Source: Lucinisca nassula
Lineage: Eukaryota > Mollusca > Bivalvia > Lucinida > Lucinidae
Direction: 5' to 3'
NCBI GenBank assembly: GCA_963580285.1
Contig: OY757025.1
Coordinates: forward strand, 122,594,742-122,658,741
Length of the DNA stretch: 64,000 nt
Shown: positions 30,901 through 41,860 of the stretch, piece by piece
Layout: every line of letters starts with the position of its first letter
Numbering within the stretch: position 1 is the first letter of the stretch
Notes under the pieces: model-generated
The model's input: only the letters and a program-made list of their open reading frames with translations
The model's database searches: none
What the model was told of the DNA's origin: nothing
Made by a program: the position numbers and the translations under genes

Positions 30901-33900
30901 TTACGTTGGAACCGTCATAGAATCTGAGGCCTGACCCACCGGCGTGCAATTAAAGAGGGAAGCAAAGTTGCCAACCGTGATTGGGTTAACTACCATGCAT
31001 GCAGTCTGTCGTATAACATCCATGTTGTACCCAATCTTTATGTATCGAAGAATGATTTTACGAAATCGGGTGCTGAAGTCATTGCGGTTATATATTTTTC
31101 TGAATTTATATACTAAGTCACCATAAGATTCGGGTTCCGATAGACCTTGTTGCAGAAGAGATTTAAGTCCAATATTGTATTTTGAAATTAAATCAGAATG
31201 GCGTCTATAAAATTTTGAAAAGGCTTTGCGTAGTTTATGGTACCGATAACCCTGATTAAGAAGTTTAGCCGTTAATAATTTATTACGGGTGTTGAAGTCA
31301 GTTACATGACTACACACTCTAGCAAATCGAATTAATTGCAAAATTTAAACGCCATAGGATGGCGCACGAGGAACATCACCATCCAAAAAAGGAAAAATTA
31401 CAATCTCAAAATCAAAGTCATCGCGTTTATCATAAATTTTGCACGAAACAAACCCATCTACAATAGATAGATGTAAATCCAAAAACGGGGCCTCGGTATC
31501 AGAAGAATTTGCTTTATTTAACTGAATTTCCGGGGGATAAATCTCACTGATCAAACCATCGAAATAGGTATTATCAATATTGAATAAATCATCTAAATAT
31601 CTAGAAGTGGAGCTAAAAGCTTCAATAATTTCAGATTGGTTATCAATGGAAAGCGACAACATGAAGTCTCTTTCATGACAATACAAGAACAGATCAGCAT
31701 CAACAGGTGCGCAATTCGTACCCATCGGAATGCCCACAATTTGTCTAAATAACTTAGTACCGAATCTAATATAAATATTGTCAAGTAGAAAGTTGAGGGC
31801 ATCACGCACTTTCTGACATGACCAAAGTGTATAATTATTATGGTCTTTAGAAGTGAAAAATACATTTCTGACATTACATGCAAGATAGAGAGAATCTTCT
31901 CTGTGAAAAGCCCATTCAATTAAATCATCTTTTATAAGATTATGAGGAAGTGTAGTGTAAAAAGTGGAAAAATCGTAAGTAGACAGACTTGCTCTGTCTC
32001 TGGTCGGGCTCATCGGAGTCTAACTGTTGGTTTTCTTTTGCTCCAGCATTTCAGTGGTTTCTTGCTGTCGAGTCCTCACCGTTGTCTCACCTCTGTGGTT
32101 CTTTGATTTCTGTGTTCACGGAGATGTTGCACTGATGAGTTAGGAGGCCTTCATGCGGACTGAACAAATTATTTGTCTAAATCGCGACTGAAGTAAGGGC
32201 GAGGATTGTGGCCACGTAAAATCGATTTAAGCCCCCCCCCCCCCCCCACAGTGGAAATCTTCCACTGACCGTTCCAAGGCGGCTCTTCTGTGGCGATTTG
32301 TTTATGTTGTTGTTTGTTACTTACTGTGTGATTCACTTGTGTCTTTTAATTTTGGATGGCCATATGGCCATTTTGTGGGAAAGTAACTGTCCATATGGCC
32401 TTCCTTTGTTTAGGTTTCCATTATGGTCTGGTCGCTTAATGTTTGTATTTCTTTCCCTTTGGTGTCTTTTATGGATGGAGTAAGTTAATTGTATCAATTC
32501 CTGATCTTTGTTTTACTTCTACTTTGAAGCACGAAAATGTCTGGATTTCAATTTATTTAAAACCTCATTCGAATTTTTTATAGACCAAAACAGATTTCTT
32601 CCTGATCTTTCAAAGATTTTAGCACAATATTTAATCACATGCGTTTTAATAGCAGTAAGACAGGAAGTTAATAATTTAGAAAGTTCAGTGGTAGTGCAAG
32701 AGCTAGAATTTGCAATAAACCGTGCTTTGTAAGGTATTTTATGAAGTTTTGGTAACCAGTATAGCGTAGGAAGCTTGTCTTGGCCTTCGGTAACACACAC
32801 AGCAAACTTGGTGGCTGAATGACAAATATGTTTATCTACTATAACGCTCTCTTCAGCTAAAGGCTGAAGTTCATAGGCCTTAGTACCACCAAGCTCCTGC
32901 TTAAGCGTGTTAACATAGTGGAGCCGTCACACAACGACGACGTTGTTAGCGGCCTTGTCTGCAGAGGCCAAAACAAACTTCTTATGAAATTCTTGAATAC
33001 CTAGTTTAAGATGACGTAAAGACGTCTTAGGCTTAGAAGGTAATAAGTTAGTATTTTGAGAATAGAAAGAAATGCGTTTATTCACTAGTTTTAAAATGCT
33101 AAGTTTCCAGTCCTTAAGGGCTTTAAGCTCAACATTCTCTCGCTTACACCATCGATTACCGAATTCATTCAAGGAAGCAGCGATTACATCCCTACATTTA
33201 CTGAAATCAATTTGAGAAGGAAACCGATATTTCGGTCCTTTAGAAATTATATTCCTTATCCTAGAATCAGGAATAATTTTCAAATTGCCAGTAATTACAT
33301 GACCAGCAGCAGGATAGCAATACACTGAGCTTTTACAATCACATGAATCAGGAGTATTAGTATCAATATCAAGATCTGAAACAAGTTTATTGAAATTAAA
33401 AATGATAGATCTAACAGGTTTGTTATATTTATAGCAAATTATAGGTGTTTCGGTATTTTGAAAATAAGCAGGAATGGAAGAAAGTACCGATCTCTCACGG
33501 AAGATACTGGGCAAATCTATAAAATCCATACCCTTATTAATGAAGGATATTTTGGCGTTTATGATTAATTTCAGAATCAATGTGAGGACGGAGAGTATGC
33601 TGAGTATAGCCTCTAGTTAAGAGAGCCGCATCATATAACTGATTAGAACTATCGTAGAATTTATTCGCCTCGGTGTCCAGAAGACGTAAATCAGAAACGG
33701 GTAATGAACTTAAAAATGAAAGCATAGAGTGGCGTCCATGATTTAATAATATAATTGACAGTCACTTCAGTCTAGTATTGTTTCGTTTAAACGCACGTAA
33801 TTTACGTTTAAAGTTACCATTTTTCCTGCTGCCGTGAGATCTAGTTCTGCGTGTTCGACATTCCAGGAGCGAGAAAATATCAAAGTCCGGCATTCTGGAA

Positions 33901-34028
33901 ATATTTCCCTCATGTTAAATGTTGTCATTAAATCCCAGTGGAAAAGGGGTCTGTAAAGATTTAATCCATTTCAGTTCAGCCTCATGTCTTTTGATAATTT
34001 TGAATCTAGATGTACAATTTGCATCCAT
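30901..34028 (-). pseudogene. Penelope-like reverse transcriptase, broken by stops, a frameshift and an insertion
   Basis: Read from ATG at 34028-34026 (MDANCTSRFK), the frame gives an N-terminal region, HIDSEINHKR near 33560, ASADKAANNVVVV near 32950, YWLPKLHK near 32750, TYDFSTFYTTLPH near 31960, GIPMGTNCAP near 31720, RYLDDLF near 31590 and a C-terminus ending QASDSMTVPT. ADKxxN, YxLPKxHK, GxPMGxxxxP and Y(L/V)DD are the RT landmarks of Penelope-like elements; the YLDD catalytic pair is intact. No GIY-YIG endonuclease is visible at the C-terminus, so it looks like an endonuclease-lacking type. Damage: in-frame stops after FNDNI, after RLK, after NNVVVV and after SYGV; a frameshift near 33550; and a B insertion at about 31990-32522. 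Without these the frame would be about 860 codons. The call could also be a related RT class such as a DIRS-free relative, but LINE or LTR origin does not fit. Confidence 0.85.
31991..32522 (+). mobile_element. Family B copy inserted antisense into the RT ORF
   Basis: Starts CTCTGTCTCTGGTCGGG and ends TTTGTTTTACTTCTAC. The sense codons resume across it (FRASK before, LSTYDFS after). ACTT borders both sides (31987-31990 and 32521-32524), a possible short target duplication. Contains a C homopolymer at about 32233-32247. Confidence 0.85.
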
Positions 34029-34990
34029 ATTGGAAAGAAAATTAATGTCACATAACGTAAAGCTAGGCTAAGAATATGAACCTTTCATTAATATTTCCAA
34101 ACTAAATGAATAAAAACAAAGGAAAGTAAGTCAAAATGCATACATAATGTCTTGTAATTGCTTAAGAAAAAAAAAACATGTATCATATATGATGTAACGG
34201 GCATTAGAGGGTTAAGACAAAACAGTGAAATACGTTTTACTGAACGTCCCAAGACGGTTCTTCTGTATATTGTTGTTATAGTTCGTTTTTGCATGTGTAT
34301 ATATATTTTTTACCGAAATCAGGCATTCTAGTAACCGAATAAAGGGGTCGAATAACTGCACGCTATAATCGCTAGTGACCTATAATATCTTCTACTGACC
34401 TATAATACGTCCATTGACCGTTTATAGACCGGACCTACTTTTCAGGTGCCTAATTTGTAAGAGTAAACAATAACAGGCAACCCTTTATACACGAGAAAAC
34501 ACTGAAACTGCAATTTATAATCTTTGCAATATTTATTTAAACAGATTTTCAGAAATTTCAGCTAAATTCTTACCTTCTCGGGGAATCCTGGTTTAAATGG
34601 TCCGTTGGAATGATTGCGCACTGCAACTGCGGTTGCGTCTCAACCTTGAAAATAATTTCTAAAGCTAAAATAAAATATTTATTTGCAGATTTTCATACAG
34701 AATGTTAAGCGCTGAGAAACTTTTATTCAAGCGTCCATGTTGTTTCCTGCGTCTCTGTGGCGAGGTGACGTCAGAACCTTTGCGCTGTTTGACGTCACGT
34801 TATACTACGTGTAGGCCTACGCGCCATGGCACTGCATGTCGTTTAACATGCCACACTGTCTGTTGTCGTTTTTGCTTAAATTTGCTAAATTATTGCAGTT
34901 TTGAATTGCGGTATAAACTAAATACATGGTCATCCTGGTGTATGAATGTCACTTGTCGTCTCACCAGTAACAATTCTGAATTCTGAGTGT
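34029..34990. other. Unassigned; two CRE sites and a LINE tail
   Basis: No exon recognised. TGACGTCA occurs at 34766-34773 and 34790-34797. 34928-34988 is the LINE 3' tail (CATCCTGGTGTATGAATGTC, CTCACCAGTAACAATTC). Confidence 0.45.
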
Positions 34991-35001
34991 CTTTAATAAT
35001 A

Positions 35002-35085
35002 AAATATAATCGGCTCGCCGCGACAATTTTATAGGGGCTCGCTGAGGCTCGCCCCTATAAAATTGTCTAAGGCTCACCGATTATT
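35002..35085. repeat. Imperfect hairpin around GACAATTTTATAGGGGC
   Basis: AATAATCGG-type flank, GACAATTTTATAGGGGC and its inverse GCCCCTATAAAATTGTC surround TCGCTGAGGCTC. The outer arms (TCGGCTCGCC and GGCTCACCGATTATT) pair imperfectly. Confidence 0.75.
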
Positions 35086-35091
35086 TTTTTG

Positions 35092-35249
35092 GTCATTCTG
35101 TGGGAAAGTAACTGTCCTTTTGGCTTTCCGCCTGTGATGTTTTCATAAGGGTTTAGTTCATGTTTGTTTTTCTTTCCCTATCGTGCCTCTGATGGGAGGT
35201 GTGGGGTAATTTTATCGATTCTTGATCATTGCCTTCACTTCTATTTAAC
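35092..35249 (+). mobile_element. Family B, 5' truncated, diverged
   Basis: Starts at GGTCATTCTGTGGGAAAG and ends GCCTTCACTTCTATTTA. It shares only the 3' part of the family, as expected from incomplete reverse transcription. Confidence 0.7.
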
Positions 35250-35818
35250 AAAAGCTTCAAAATGATAACAAAGTGATAACAGAGAAATCCAAGCGGATGG
35301 GTGATTCATGTATCACGTATGCAGTTAAAAACAACAACATATGAATAAAGACGTCGAGGACTACATTTCAATTTGAAAGTGTCAGTCTGGAGACATACCA
35401 AGATAGCATGATATAACATATGCATGTTTTTGTAATGGAAACCATACAAAGGCGTCTTATGCATCCTGATGGGAAAGATATTTCATATTTTATCACCTTT
35501 GATTTCATTCACAAAGTGATTTTACAGGAAGATAAGACATTGCTTAACAGACCTAATTAACAATTATAGCGAATCAAAGGTATTAATTACAATTTATAAC
35601 ACACATTTTCCGCGGAAATGTCGGTTCTAATTGCAGCATTTTCTTGAATTGGCGTTTCGCTCATTGTAAGAAGTTCCACATCGTCACATTAATATGGCAG
35701 AATAATGATTCTTTTTCTCAAAAACTCCGTAATATGCTGAGAAAAACAGGCATAGCGGTATATTATTTCCGAAACATTTTGTAACATATGAGTATCCACG
35801 AAGTCAGATTCTGATGGT
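35250..35818. other. No feature recognised
   Basis: AT-rich, no open frame of note and no repeat match that I could see in the window. Confidence 0.5.
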
Positions 35819-36100
35819 CCATCACGAAAACATGCCTATATAATTTTGACTCCCTCGAACCCCACTTTTATATCGTAAAACTGGGGTTTACAGGGGTAAA
35901 CATTATTTTTCTTATTTCTATTCTAAAATATTGATTGTGGGTACTCGTTAGAACCGCCTCGATGAGGCGGATCTAGCGAGTACCCGCATTCTATATTTTG
36001 AGCAGAAATAAGAAAAATATCACATTTTTTTTCATCTAAAAATTTAGATGTTTCGGCGGTAAAATTGACAATGTGTTTGTATAGGCGTGTTTTAGTAATG
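35819..36100. mobile_element. MITE M1, near full length
   Basis: Ends CCATCACGAAAACATGCCTA and TATAGGCGTGTTTTAGTAAT are inverse. Core GAACCGCCTCGATGAGGCGG; outer arms of the hairpin TTCTTATTTCT and AGAAATAAGAA. Confidence 0.85.
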
Positions 36101-36148
36101 GCCGGTTATATCTAAGCAACACCCGGTTGAAGAATTGTGCTTGCTAAA

Positions 36149-36429
36149 CCATCACGTGAACAAGTCCGTGAAATAAACACCCCTTACACCCCACTTTATA
36201 TAGAGAAAACTGGGGTTTACGGGGGTATACATTATTTTCCTTATTTCTGGTCATAGACATAGGTTGTTGGTACTCGTTAGAACCGCCTCAATGAGGCGGT
36301 TCTAACGTGTACCCACAACCTATGTTTTGAGTATAAATAAGAAAAATATCACAAATTTTCTTCAGAAAATTGACCCTTTTTGGTGATGTAAAAAATGCAC
36401 TATGACGCACGGGTGTGTTATCGTAATGG
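36149..36429. mobile_element. MITE M2, near full length
   Basis: Left end CCATCACGTGAACAAGTCC, right end CACGGGTGTGTTATCGTAAT; the core is the same as M1. It lies only about 50 bp from the M1 copy, which makes the shared core and different ends plain. Confidence 0.85.
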
Positions 36430-36836
36430 TTTGTCTTTTGTTCTCACGTGTAGTCCTTGTCACAGACTACTGAGTATCCACGTGGGGGTATAAATCTTTT
36501 GCTTAGATTATGTTCAACAGAACTGGTAAAAGACTACAAGTTCTACTAAACTTGGGACCGACATCATGCAACTTCAACCATTCTCTGACCGGAGTGATTT
36601 TTTTCGATTAACTATCTACTGCACAGTTCAAGTTTAACTTCGTTGTGTTGAGTGTCGTTGTTCAGTCATTTACAATGTTTGCTAAAAAATGATCACCTTC
36701 ACATTTCTCCAAGGAAATTCATTTAACCAGTCGGTTCTCCCCGTACCAATGGGAGTTCCGGCAACATCTATCTATATATCTGTTTATCGGTAGCTTCACC
36801 AAGTTTTAGTCTTAGTACTGTTGGCTTTTGAGGTTT
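36430..36836. other. No feature recognised
   Basis: Unassigned sequence between a MITE and family B; no exon signal. Confidence 0.45.
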
Positions 36837-37340
36837 TGGAGTCTAACTGTTGTTGGTTTTCTTTTGCTCCAGCATTCCAGTGGTTTCTTGCTGTCGAGTC
36901 CTCACGGTTAATTGATTGATGTTTGTGTTCACGGAGATGTTGCACTGATGAGTAAGGAGGCCTTCATGTGGACTGAACAAATTATTTGTCTATATCGCGA
37001 CGGAAGTAAGGGCGAGGATTTTGGCCACGTAAAATCGACTCGTCCCCCCACCACCTCCAGTAGAATTCGTTTCCCTGACCGTTCCAAGGCGGTTCTTCTG
37101 TCCCGGTTTATTTTTGCTATGGCTTGTCTTTGAGTTTGTGTATCGCTTATATTATTTCGTTTTGGATAGCCAATTGGTCATTGTGTGGTAAAGGAACGGA
37201 ACTGTCCTTTTGGCTTTCCTCTATTGATGTTTCCACTATGGTCTAGTTGTTTCATGTTTGTGTTTCTTTCGCTTTGGTGTCTCTGATAGGAGCTGTGGGT
37301 CAATTGTATCGATTCCTGATCATTGCCTTTACTTCTATTT
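36837..37340 (+). mobile_element. Family B (Penelope-like 3' UTR)
   Basis: Starts TTGGAGTCTAACTGTTG and ends GCCTTTACTTCTATTTTT. A small deletion of GGTGGTT-type sequence near 36908 distinguishes it. It abuts the 5S-like repeat. Confidence 0.8.
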
Positions 37341-37545
37341 TTCTCATGACTTCGTTCCGATGCCACACAAGCCTCACTAGACAAACTTGAGGGCGGAGTC
37401 TATGCAACAAACCAGTGGCACTGTTTCCATCCCACCGCTGCCACCAATGTAGCGTTAGCCGGGTAGTCCACGAAGTCAAGCAACGCGATCGCCCATCCAG
37501 GTACTAACCGCGATATCCGTTGCTTAACTTCGTGAAAAAGCCAAC
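37330..37545 (-). repeat. Dispersed repeat with 5S-rRNA-like segment, copy 2
   Basis: Minus strand 37492-37532 reads AAGTTAAGCAACGG and GGTTAGTACCTGGATGGGC, close to the 5S rRNA C-box region (GGTTAGTACTTGGATGGG). Flanking words match copy 1 (GCAACAAACCAG, TTTCCATCCCACCGCTGCC). It may be a 5S-derived SINE or a 5S pseudogene remnant. Confidence 0.6.
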
Positions 37546-37714
37546 CACTCGGTGCGCGACGCCAATAGAAGTGACGTCAAGCGAGCCCCGTCAAGCGAAT
37601 TTGTGTCTTCGAGCATTCCGTCATGACAAATTTTAACTGCGCATGCCCAGCCATTCAGAGGGGCCAGGGATATGGCTTTCAGTCTGAAGGTTCCTCTTGA
37701 TTCACTGCTTGTAT

Positions 37715-37784
37715 GAGCGAGCAGCGAAGGTTCTGGCGAGACTGCGCGGATGCGCAGGCTTGCCTGAACCTTCGCTGCTCGCAT
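37715..37784. repeat. Hairpin GCGAGCAGCGAAGG / CCTTCGCTGCTCGC
   Basis: About 24-bp arms around ACTGCGCGGATGCGCAGG, which is the same inner loop as family N. Confidence 0.8.
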
Positions 37785-37919
37785 AGGCGATAAGTACCAA
37801 AATCGCATGACGGGGCCCAAGTAAGCTTATGTGGTATTTATTCATAACATAACTACCCCGATGTCTCTTCTACTTATATGCGGGTAGCAAAAACATTGCC
37901 GAGACTGCGCATATGCACA

Positions 37920-38335
37920 GGTTCTCATGTAACTGACTTCAACACTCGTAATAAATTGTTAGCGGCTAAACTTCTTAATCAGGGTTATCGGTACCATAAA
38001 CTAAGCAAAGCTTTTTTTTTTTTCAAAATTTTATAGACGTCATTCTGATTTAATTTCAAAATTCAATATTGGACTTAAATCTCTTCTGGTCTATCGGAAC
38101 CCGAATTTTTGGTGACTTAGTATATAAATTCAGAAAAATAAATAACCGCAATGACTTCAGACCTCAATTTCGTAAAATCATTCTTCGATATTAAAAGATT
38201 GGGTACAACATAAATGTTATGGAACAGACTGCATGCATGGTAGTTAACCCTATCACGGTTGACAACTTTGCTTCCCTCTTTAATTGAAAGCCGGTGGGTC
38301 AGGCCTCAGATTCTATGACAGTTCCATGTGTTAGC
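37920..38335 (+). pseudogene. C-terminal fragment of a second Penelope-like RT copy
   Basis: Frames give SHVTDFNTRNKLLAAKLLNQ, GYRYHKLSKAF, a T-run frameshift, SKFYRRHSDLISKFN, LVYKFRKINNRNDF, TACMVVNPITVDNFASLFN and GQASDSMTVP. This matches the C-terminus of the 30901-34028 copy. Stops and frameshifts break it, so no long frame is seen. Confidence 0.8.
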
Positions 38336-39145
38336 TCGAATATGTTTTTTTTTTCTCAAACGCGCTTTTCGAAAGTTAAACTAAACACCCCTAGAATACA
38401 CCCTTTCCTGTCTACCATTGCCGGAAATGAAGACCAAGAACGATAACTTCATTTTATTGTCCGATTTGCTGTTTTTTAATACCTGGAAGAGTGAGCTCGC
38501 TTGGATACCTGTTTGGCAGACTTAAGTACCGCAGTTCGATATAAGATTTTGTTGCGTCGCCCTTTAGATTTTGTTCTTGTAAAGATGACCCAACTTTTTT
38601 TCCTTGTAGAAATGCCCTTTTATATCGGAGGAAGGATAATTTATTGGAGTAAATATGAGCAATTTTGAATTTATGGAAAAATGATCTTGTTTTTATAACT
38701 TATTTTGGTCGCAGTGTCAAGGCGATTTTCAATAGTAACTGACAGAAAAAGAGGTATGCAGTTTGTCCATAAAATGGCCTAGAATCTAATGAAAATCACA
38801 CCCAGCTGGCACATGACGTAATTGTGACGTCACATCAACGTCGGTACAACGTTTGCCTGCTGAGCAGCCACGTAAAGTGGAAGGAATGTAGATTCTGGAA
38901 TGATGAACAGTAATTTGGCAATTTAATGTTCAAATGAATTACCAGCCCGTTATAAACTGAGGGCTTATAAACAGAGGGCGTTATATATCGTAATCGGTAA
39001 ATGTCGAGACCATTACTAGGAATGATGAAGTGAGCATCCAAATGGTGCACATCAAAGACTGTGATAAGTTTGTGCAGACTGATCAGTCTTTGGTGTGTGC
39101 ACATGTCCTCAGACACATTTCGTTTGTCATTTCTATCCGTTTCGT
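38336..39145. other. Mostly unassigned; fragment of element Q
   Basis: 38800-38866 carries GACGTAATTGTGACG and ACATCAACGTCGG as in 24713-24960. Nothing else is recognised; the 93-codon minus frame has no motif. Confidence 0.4.
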
Positions 39146-39260
39146 TAAGTTTGTTTGTTTGTATTGGAGTTTAACGGCCTAGTCAACACTATTTAGGTCA
39201 TTTTTGAGCCGGACAGTTTACCTATCCACAATTTTTCCTGGGCAGGCATATACCCGTTTC
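39146..39260 (-). mobile_element. SINE family E, 3' fragment
   Basis: TTTGTTTGTTTGTATTGG and AGTTTAACGGCC are the inverse of the E tail (CCAATACAAACAAAC). The body ends at CCTGGGCAGGCATATACC. Confidence 0.65.
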
Positions 39261-39629
39261 GTTAAGTGCGCGGCAATTTGTTTTCATAATGCATTGGCTT
39301 AATCGGGTCATTTGTCTTCGCTTTGCTGACTCTGTTGCATTTTGAATAACTTTTCAATTAATTTCTATTGCAGGTAAAAACTCTATGCAGGTGCAGAGAC
39401 AGTACAAGTGCCACTTGAAGATACTTTATTATGCACGAAAATATGTGACATCGGTTTGCTTGATTATGCGAAAATACGTGACATCGGTTTGCTTGAAAAT
39501 TTGACAAAGCTTCAAGCTATAGCAGTTTCTCCTCTTAAATACAGAAAAAATACGGCACATATTTTATGGAAGTACTGCATTAATTGCAGTGAAAATTTCG
39601 CTTTTAAGGAGACCAATTCTTCATTTCTT

Positions 39630-39865
39630 TTAACCCGTTTTGTACCAAATGGAATCTTCCTCCTTACATATGACAGGACTCCATTTCAAAATTGAGGGGT
39701 GTCAGGTTGTGTTTTCTTAAACATTTATTTGGAAAATGACTGGACTTTTAGCAAACAGTGGAGGCCCTGATCAGACGCCGCGTTCTGCGGCGACTGATCT
39801 GGGCCTTCGCTGTTTCGCTGTTTGCCGGTCTACCCGTTTTGGGGTTTTCGGTACAAATGGGTTAA
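39630..39865. mobile_element. MITE K, full length
   Basis: Ends TTAACCCGTTTTGTACC and GGTACAAATGGGTTAA are inverse. The hairpin AGGCCCTGATCAGACGCCG lies against its inverse around CGTTCTGCGG, with CACTGTTT-like arms. The 95-codon frame crossing its left end is incidental. Confidence 0.8.
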
Positions 39866-39866
39866 A

Positions 39867-40022
39867 ATGCATTTAAAAGGTTTCAGTCGTTCTTTCTTCG
39901 TCTTTTCTACACCCAGTGTCCTCTAGTAAGAGACCAGCTTTGGGACTGTTCAAAAGTGGTCTTTAAAGACCACTTTTGAACAGTCCCAAAGGTGGGCTAA
40001 ATATAGGAATGTTAATGTATAT
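39867..40022. mobile_element. Hairpin element H, partial
   Basis: The hairpin GGGACTGTTCAAAAGTGG and its inverse flank CTTTAAAG; ends ATATAGGAATGTTAATGTA. It directly abuts K, as at 22184-22554. Confidence 0.7.
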
Positions 40023-40612
40023 ATAAGTTTAAGCATTTGTTAACGTCATGTTTGTCAAATGAACCTGTCACGCGACGCTGTGACAAATGAATTCATTTCT
40101 CACCTGCATTGTAAACACTTTTTGACTCTGTGTTTCGGAATATACATATAAACATCCCGAGAGTGAATGATTACACTTGTCTTACTTCAGCCCTTTTTCG
40201 GAAGGGGACACCTTTTAGATTAACGGCTTCAACAATGTTCTAAAGTTAAAGTCTGAGACCTACTGAAAAAGGTCTACTCTTAAAGGAAAGCGATGCAAAT
40301 TATTCCTTTTAAGGCTAGGCTCTTTAATGTCTACTCTTAATTGTCTATAAGAGTTTTTTTCATTTAAGAGTACTCCTCAAAGGGAGCCAAATATTAAGCA
40401 AAAGTTACTACTTGTATGAAGTGTAAATCATTCGCCTTGGTCGTTGAGAACATCAAAATGGAAAAGTTTTTGATTTTTTAAAAAAATAGGCATTTCGTAA
40501 AACTGGACTTTATTGCTGACAAGCAAACGGAAAGGGTCTCTCTGTGGGCTATCTTAGTTATTAAATTGCAATCTCTTCAGTGCCATAGAATTCAGGAAAC
40601 TTATAGGACAAA
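40023..40612 (+). other. Unassigned sequence upstream of the exon candidate
   Basis: Could hold a promoter and 5' UTR. A weak relative of the 20770-20870 hairpin is at 40260-40385. There is no clear TATA box close to the exon. Confidence 0.35.
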
Positions 40613-40835
40613 ATGTCTGTTGAAGACAAAACTGAAGCAGTAACTGACTACGGATTGAAAAATTCTACTTATTTTAACCTAACTAAAGCAGAGCAAGAAC
40701 ATTATATGAACGTGGACCATCATTTACCTGATAAGATGGAATTAGAGCGGGATTATATAGTGAACTATGAGGACTATTTGAACGTTTTGCACAGCTGTAA
40801 CAGCAGTATACACAGAACTCCGTACCCCAGAGATG
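40613..40835 (+). CDS. Putative first coding exon, product unknown
   Basis: An open frame from ATG 40613 (context GACAAAATGT) encodes 74 complete codons, beginning MSVEDKTEAVTDYG, with NSTYFNLTKAEQEHYMNVDH and LERDYIVNYEDYLNVLH, ending HRTPYPRDG-like. The composition is acidic and balanced, with no repeat periodicity, unlike other frames here. At 40836 GTGAGTAA gives a good splice donor in phase 1; read through, the frame stops two codons later. There is no signal peptide, membrane segment or domain I recognise. Downstream DNA is repeat-rich, as an intron would be; no second exon was found in the window. It could still be a chance frame. Confidence 0.45.
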
Positions 40836-40870
40836 GTGAGTAAATTTTCATTTTACCTGCATGTATCACG

Positions 40871-41112
40871 TTTTACGGCCCTTTCAAGATTATTTCACTC
40901 ATATCGAGCCGATCGGTAATCAGAGGTGGGCGAAAACCAGAGTACCGGGAGAAAAAACACCTGACCTTCCGTTGCAGAACTTGGCGTCTCACATGTGAGC
41001 GAGTTCTGCAACGGAAGAACAGGTGGTTTTTCTCCGGGTACTCCAGTTTTCGCCCACCTCTAATTAACGATCGGCTCGATATGAGCGAAATAATCTTGAA
41101 AGGTCGTAAAAC
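40871..41112. repeat. Inverted pair of SINE-C tails forming a long hairpin
   Basis: TTTTACGGCCCTTTCAAG to CTCACATGTGAGCGAG is followed by the inverse series GTTCTGCAACGG, CCGGGTACTCCAG and AATCTTGAAAGGTCG. The two arms differ at several sites, so the pair is not fresh. It lies in the putative intron. Confidence 0.8.
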
Positions 41113-41176
41113 CGCCCCCCCAAAAAAAAAAACAATCACTTAAACACTTTAAGTGCCAAACATAATCACTATATAT

Positions 41177-41256
41177 AGACATAGGTTGTGGGTGCCCGTC
41201 AGAACCGCCTCGGTGAGGCGGTTCTGATAAGCACACACAATCTTTGTTTGGTGTAG
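41177..41256. mobile_element. MITE core fragment
   Basis: GAACCGCCTCGGTGAGGCGG with ATAGGTTGTGGGTGCCCG on its left; the outer ends are missing. Confidence 0.7.
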
Positions 41257-41855
41257 CCATTATGTTAACAAGTCCATGTAATGAACATCATCTAAACCCT
41301 TTTTATACAGAGAAAACTTGGGTTTTAGGGGATATACATTATTTGTCTTATGTCTGCTCCAAAACTTAGGTTGTTGGTACTCGTTAGAACCGTCTCATTG
41401 AGGCGGTTCTAACGAGCAGCCACAGCCTATGTTTGAAGCATAAAACTATATATCACAAATTATTACAAAAAAGTAACCATTCTGTATAATTCGTCTGTCG
41501 CTACTTACACGGATCAGTCTTAATGTTACTGTTTGTGTGGTGATGCCAATTCTAGCCCTGAACTGTCTCTTGCAGATAGAGCAACAGAGGCAATAGGAAG
41601 ACCACCATGGGAGCGTTTGTCAATTTTCTTTGACAGACGTTCTTCAGGCATCCGGGTAACGTGGTCTGTCTAGTGTCAGAAGAGTGTGTACACTTTGCAT
41701 CCCTGCCATTTTGAGGACTTCCGTGTCTGGAATCCTGTCTTGCCACTTTTTAAAATCTTCAAGAGTTTTCTCATGCCAAAAGACTGAATCACTTCCATAA
41801 CCATTCTAGAGAAAGGGAAGGGTACACAATGTCACACGGAGTGTGTTATCGAAAT
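41257..41855. mobile_element. MITE M2 split by a LINE fragment
   Basis: The left end is GTTAACAAGTCCATGTAATG and the core is GAACCGTCTCATTGAGGCGG. The right end (CAATGTCACACGGAGTGTG) is found at 41826-41855, after about 330 bp of other sequence. Confidence 0.6.
41487..41815 (-). pseudogene. C-terminal fragment of a LINE-type ORF
   Basis: The minus strand reads LEDFKKWQDRIPDTEVLKMAG and MQSVHTLLT, then after a frameshift VTRMPEERLSKK. These words resemble the C-terminal region of RTE-type LINE ORFs in invertebrates (KWQDxIPDTEVL, HxxRMxDxRLPK). The 64-codon frame is one piece of it. Confidence 0.55.
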
Positions 41856-41860
41856 TCATT

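Larger units (their letters stand above)
30391..34028 (-). mobile_element. Penelope-like retroelement: ORF and 3' UTR, disrupted
   Basis: The RT-type ORF (34028 to 30901) is followed directly by its 3' UTR (30900-30391), which is family B in the same sense. A second B copy in the opposite sense interrupts the ORF. The start of the 5' UTR upstream of 34028 is not recognisable. Confidence 0.75.

Noticed and set aside
30901..34028. LTR retrotransposon or retrovirus-like pol
   Set aside because: No protease, RNase H, integrase or LTRs seen; RT landmarks fit Penelope-like elements.
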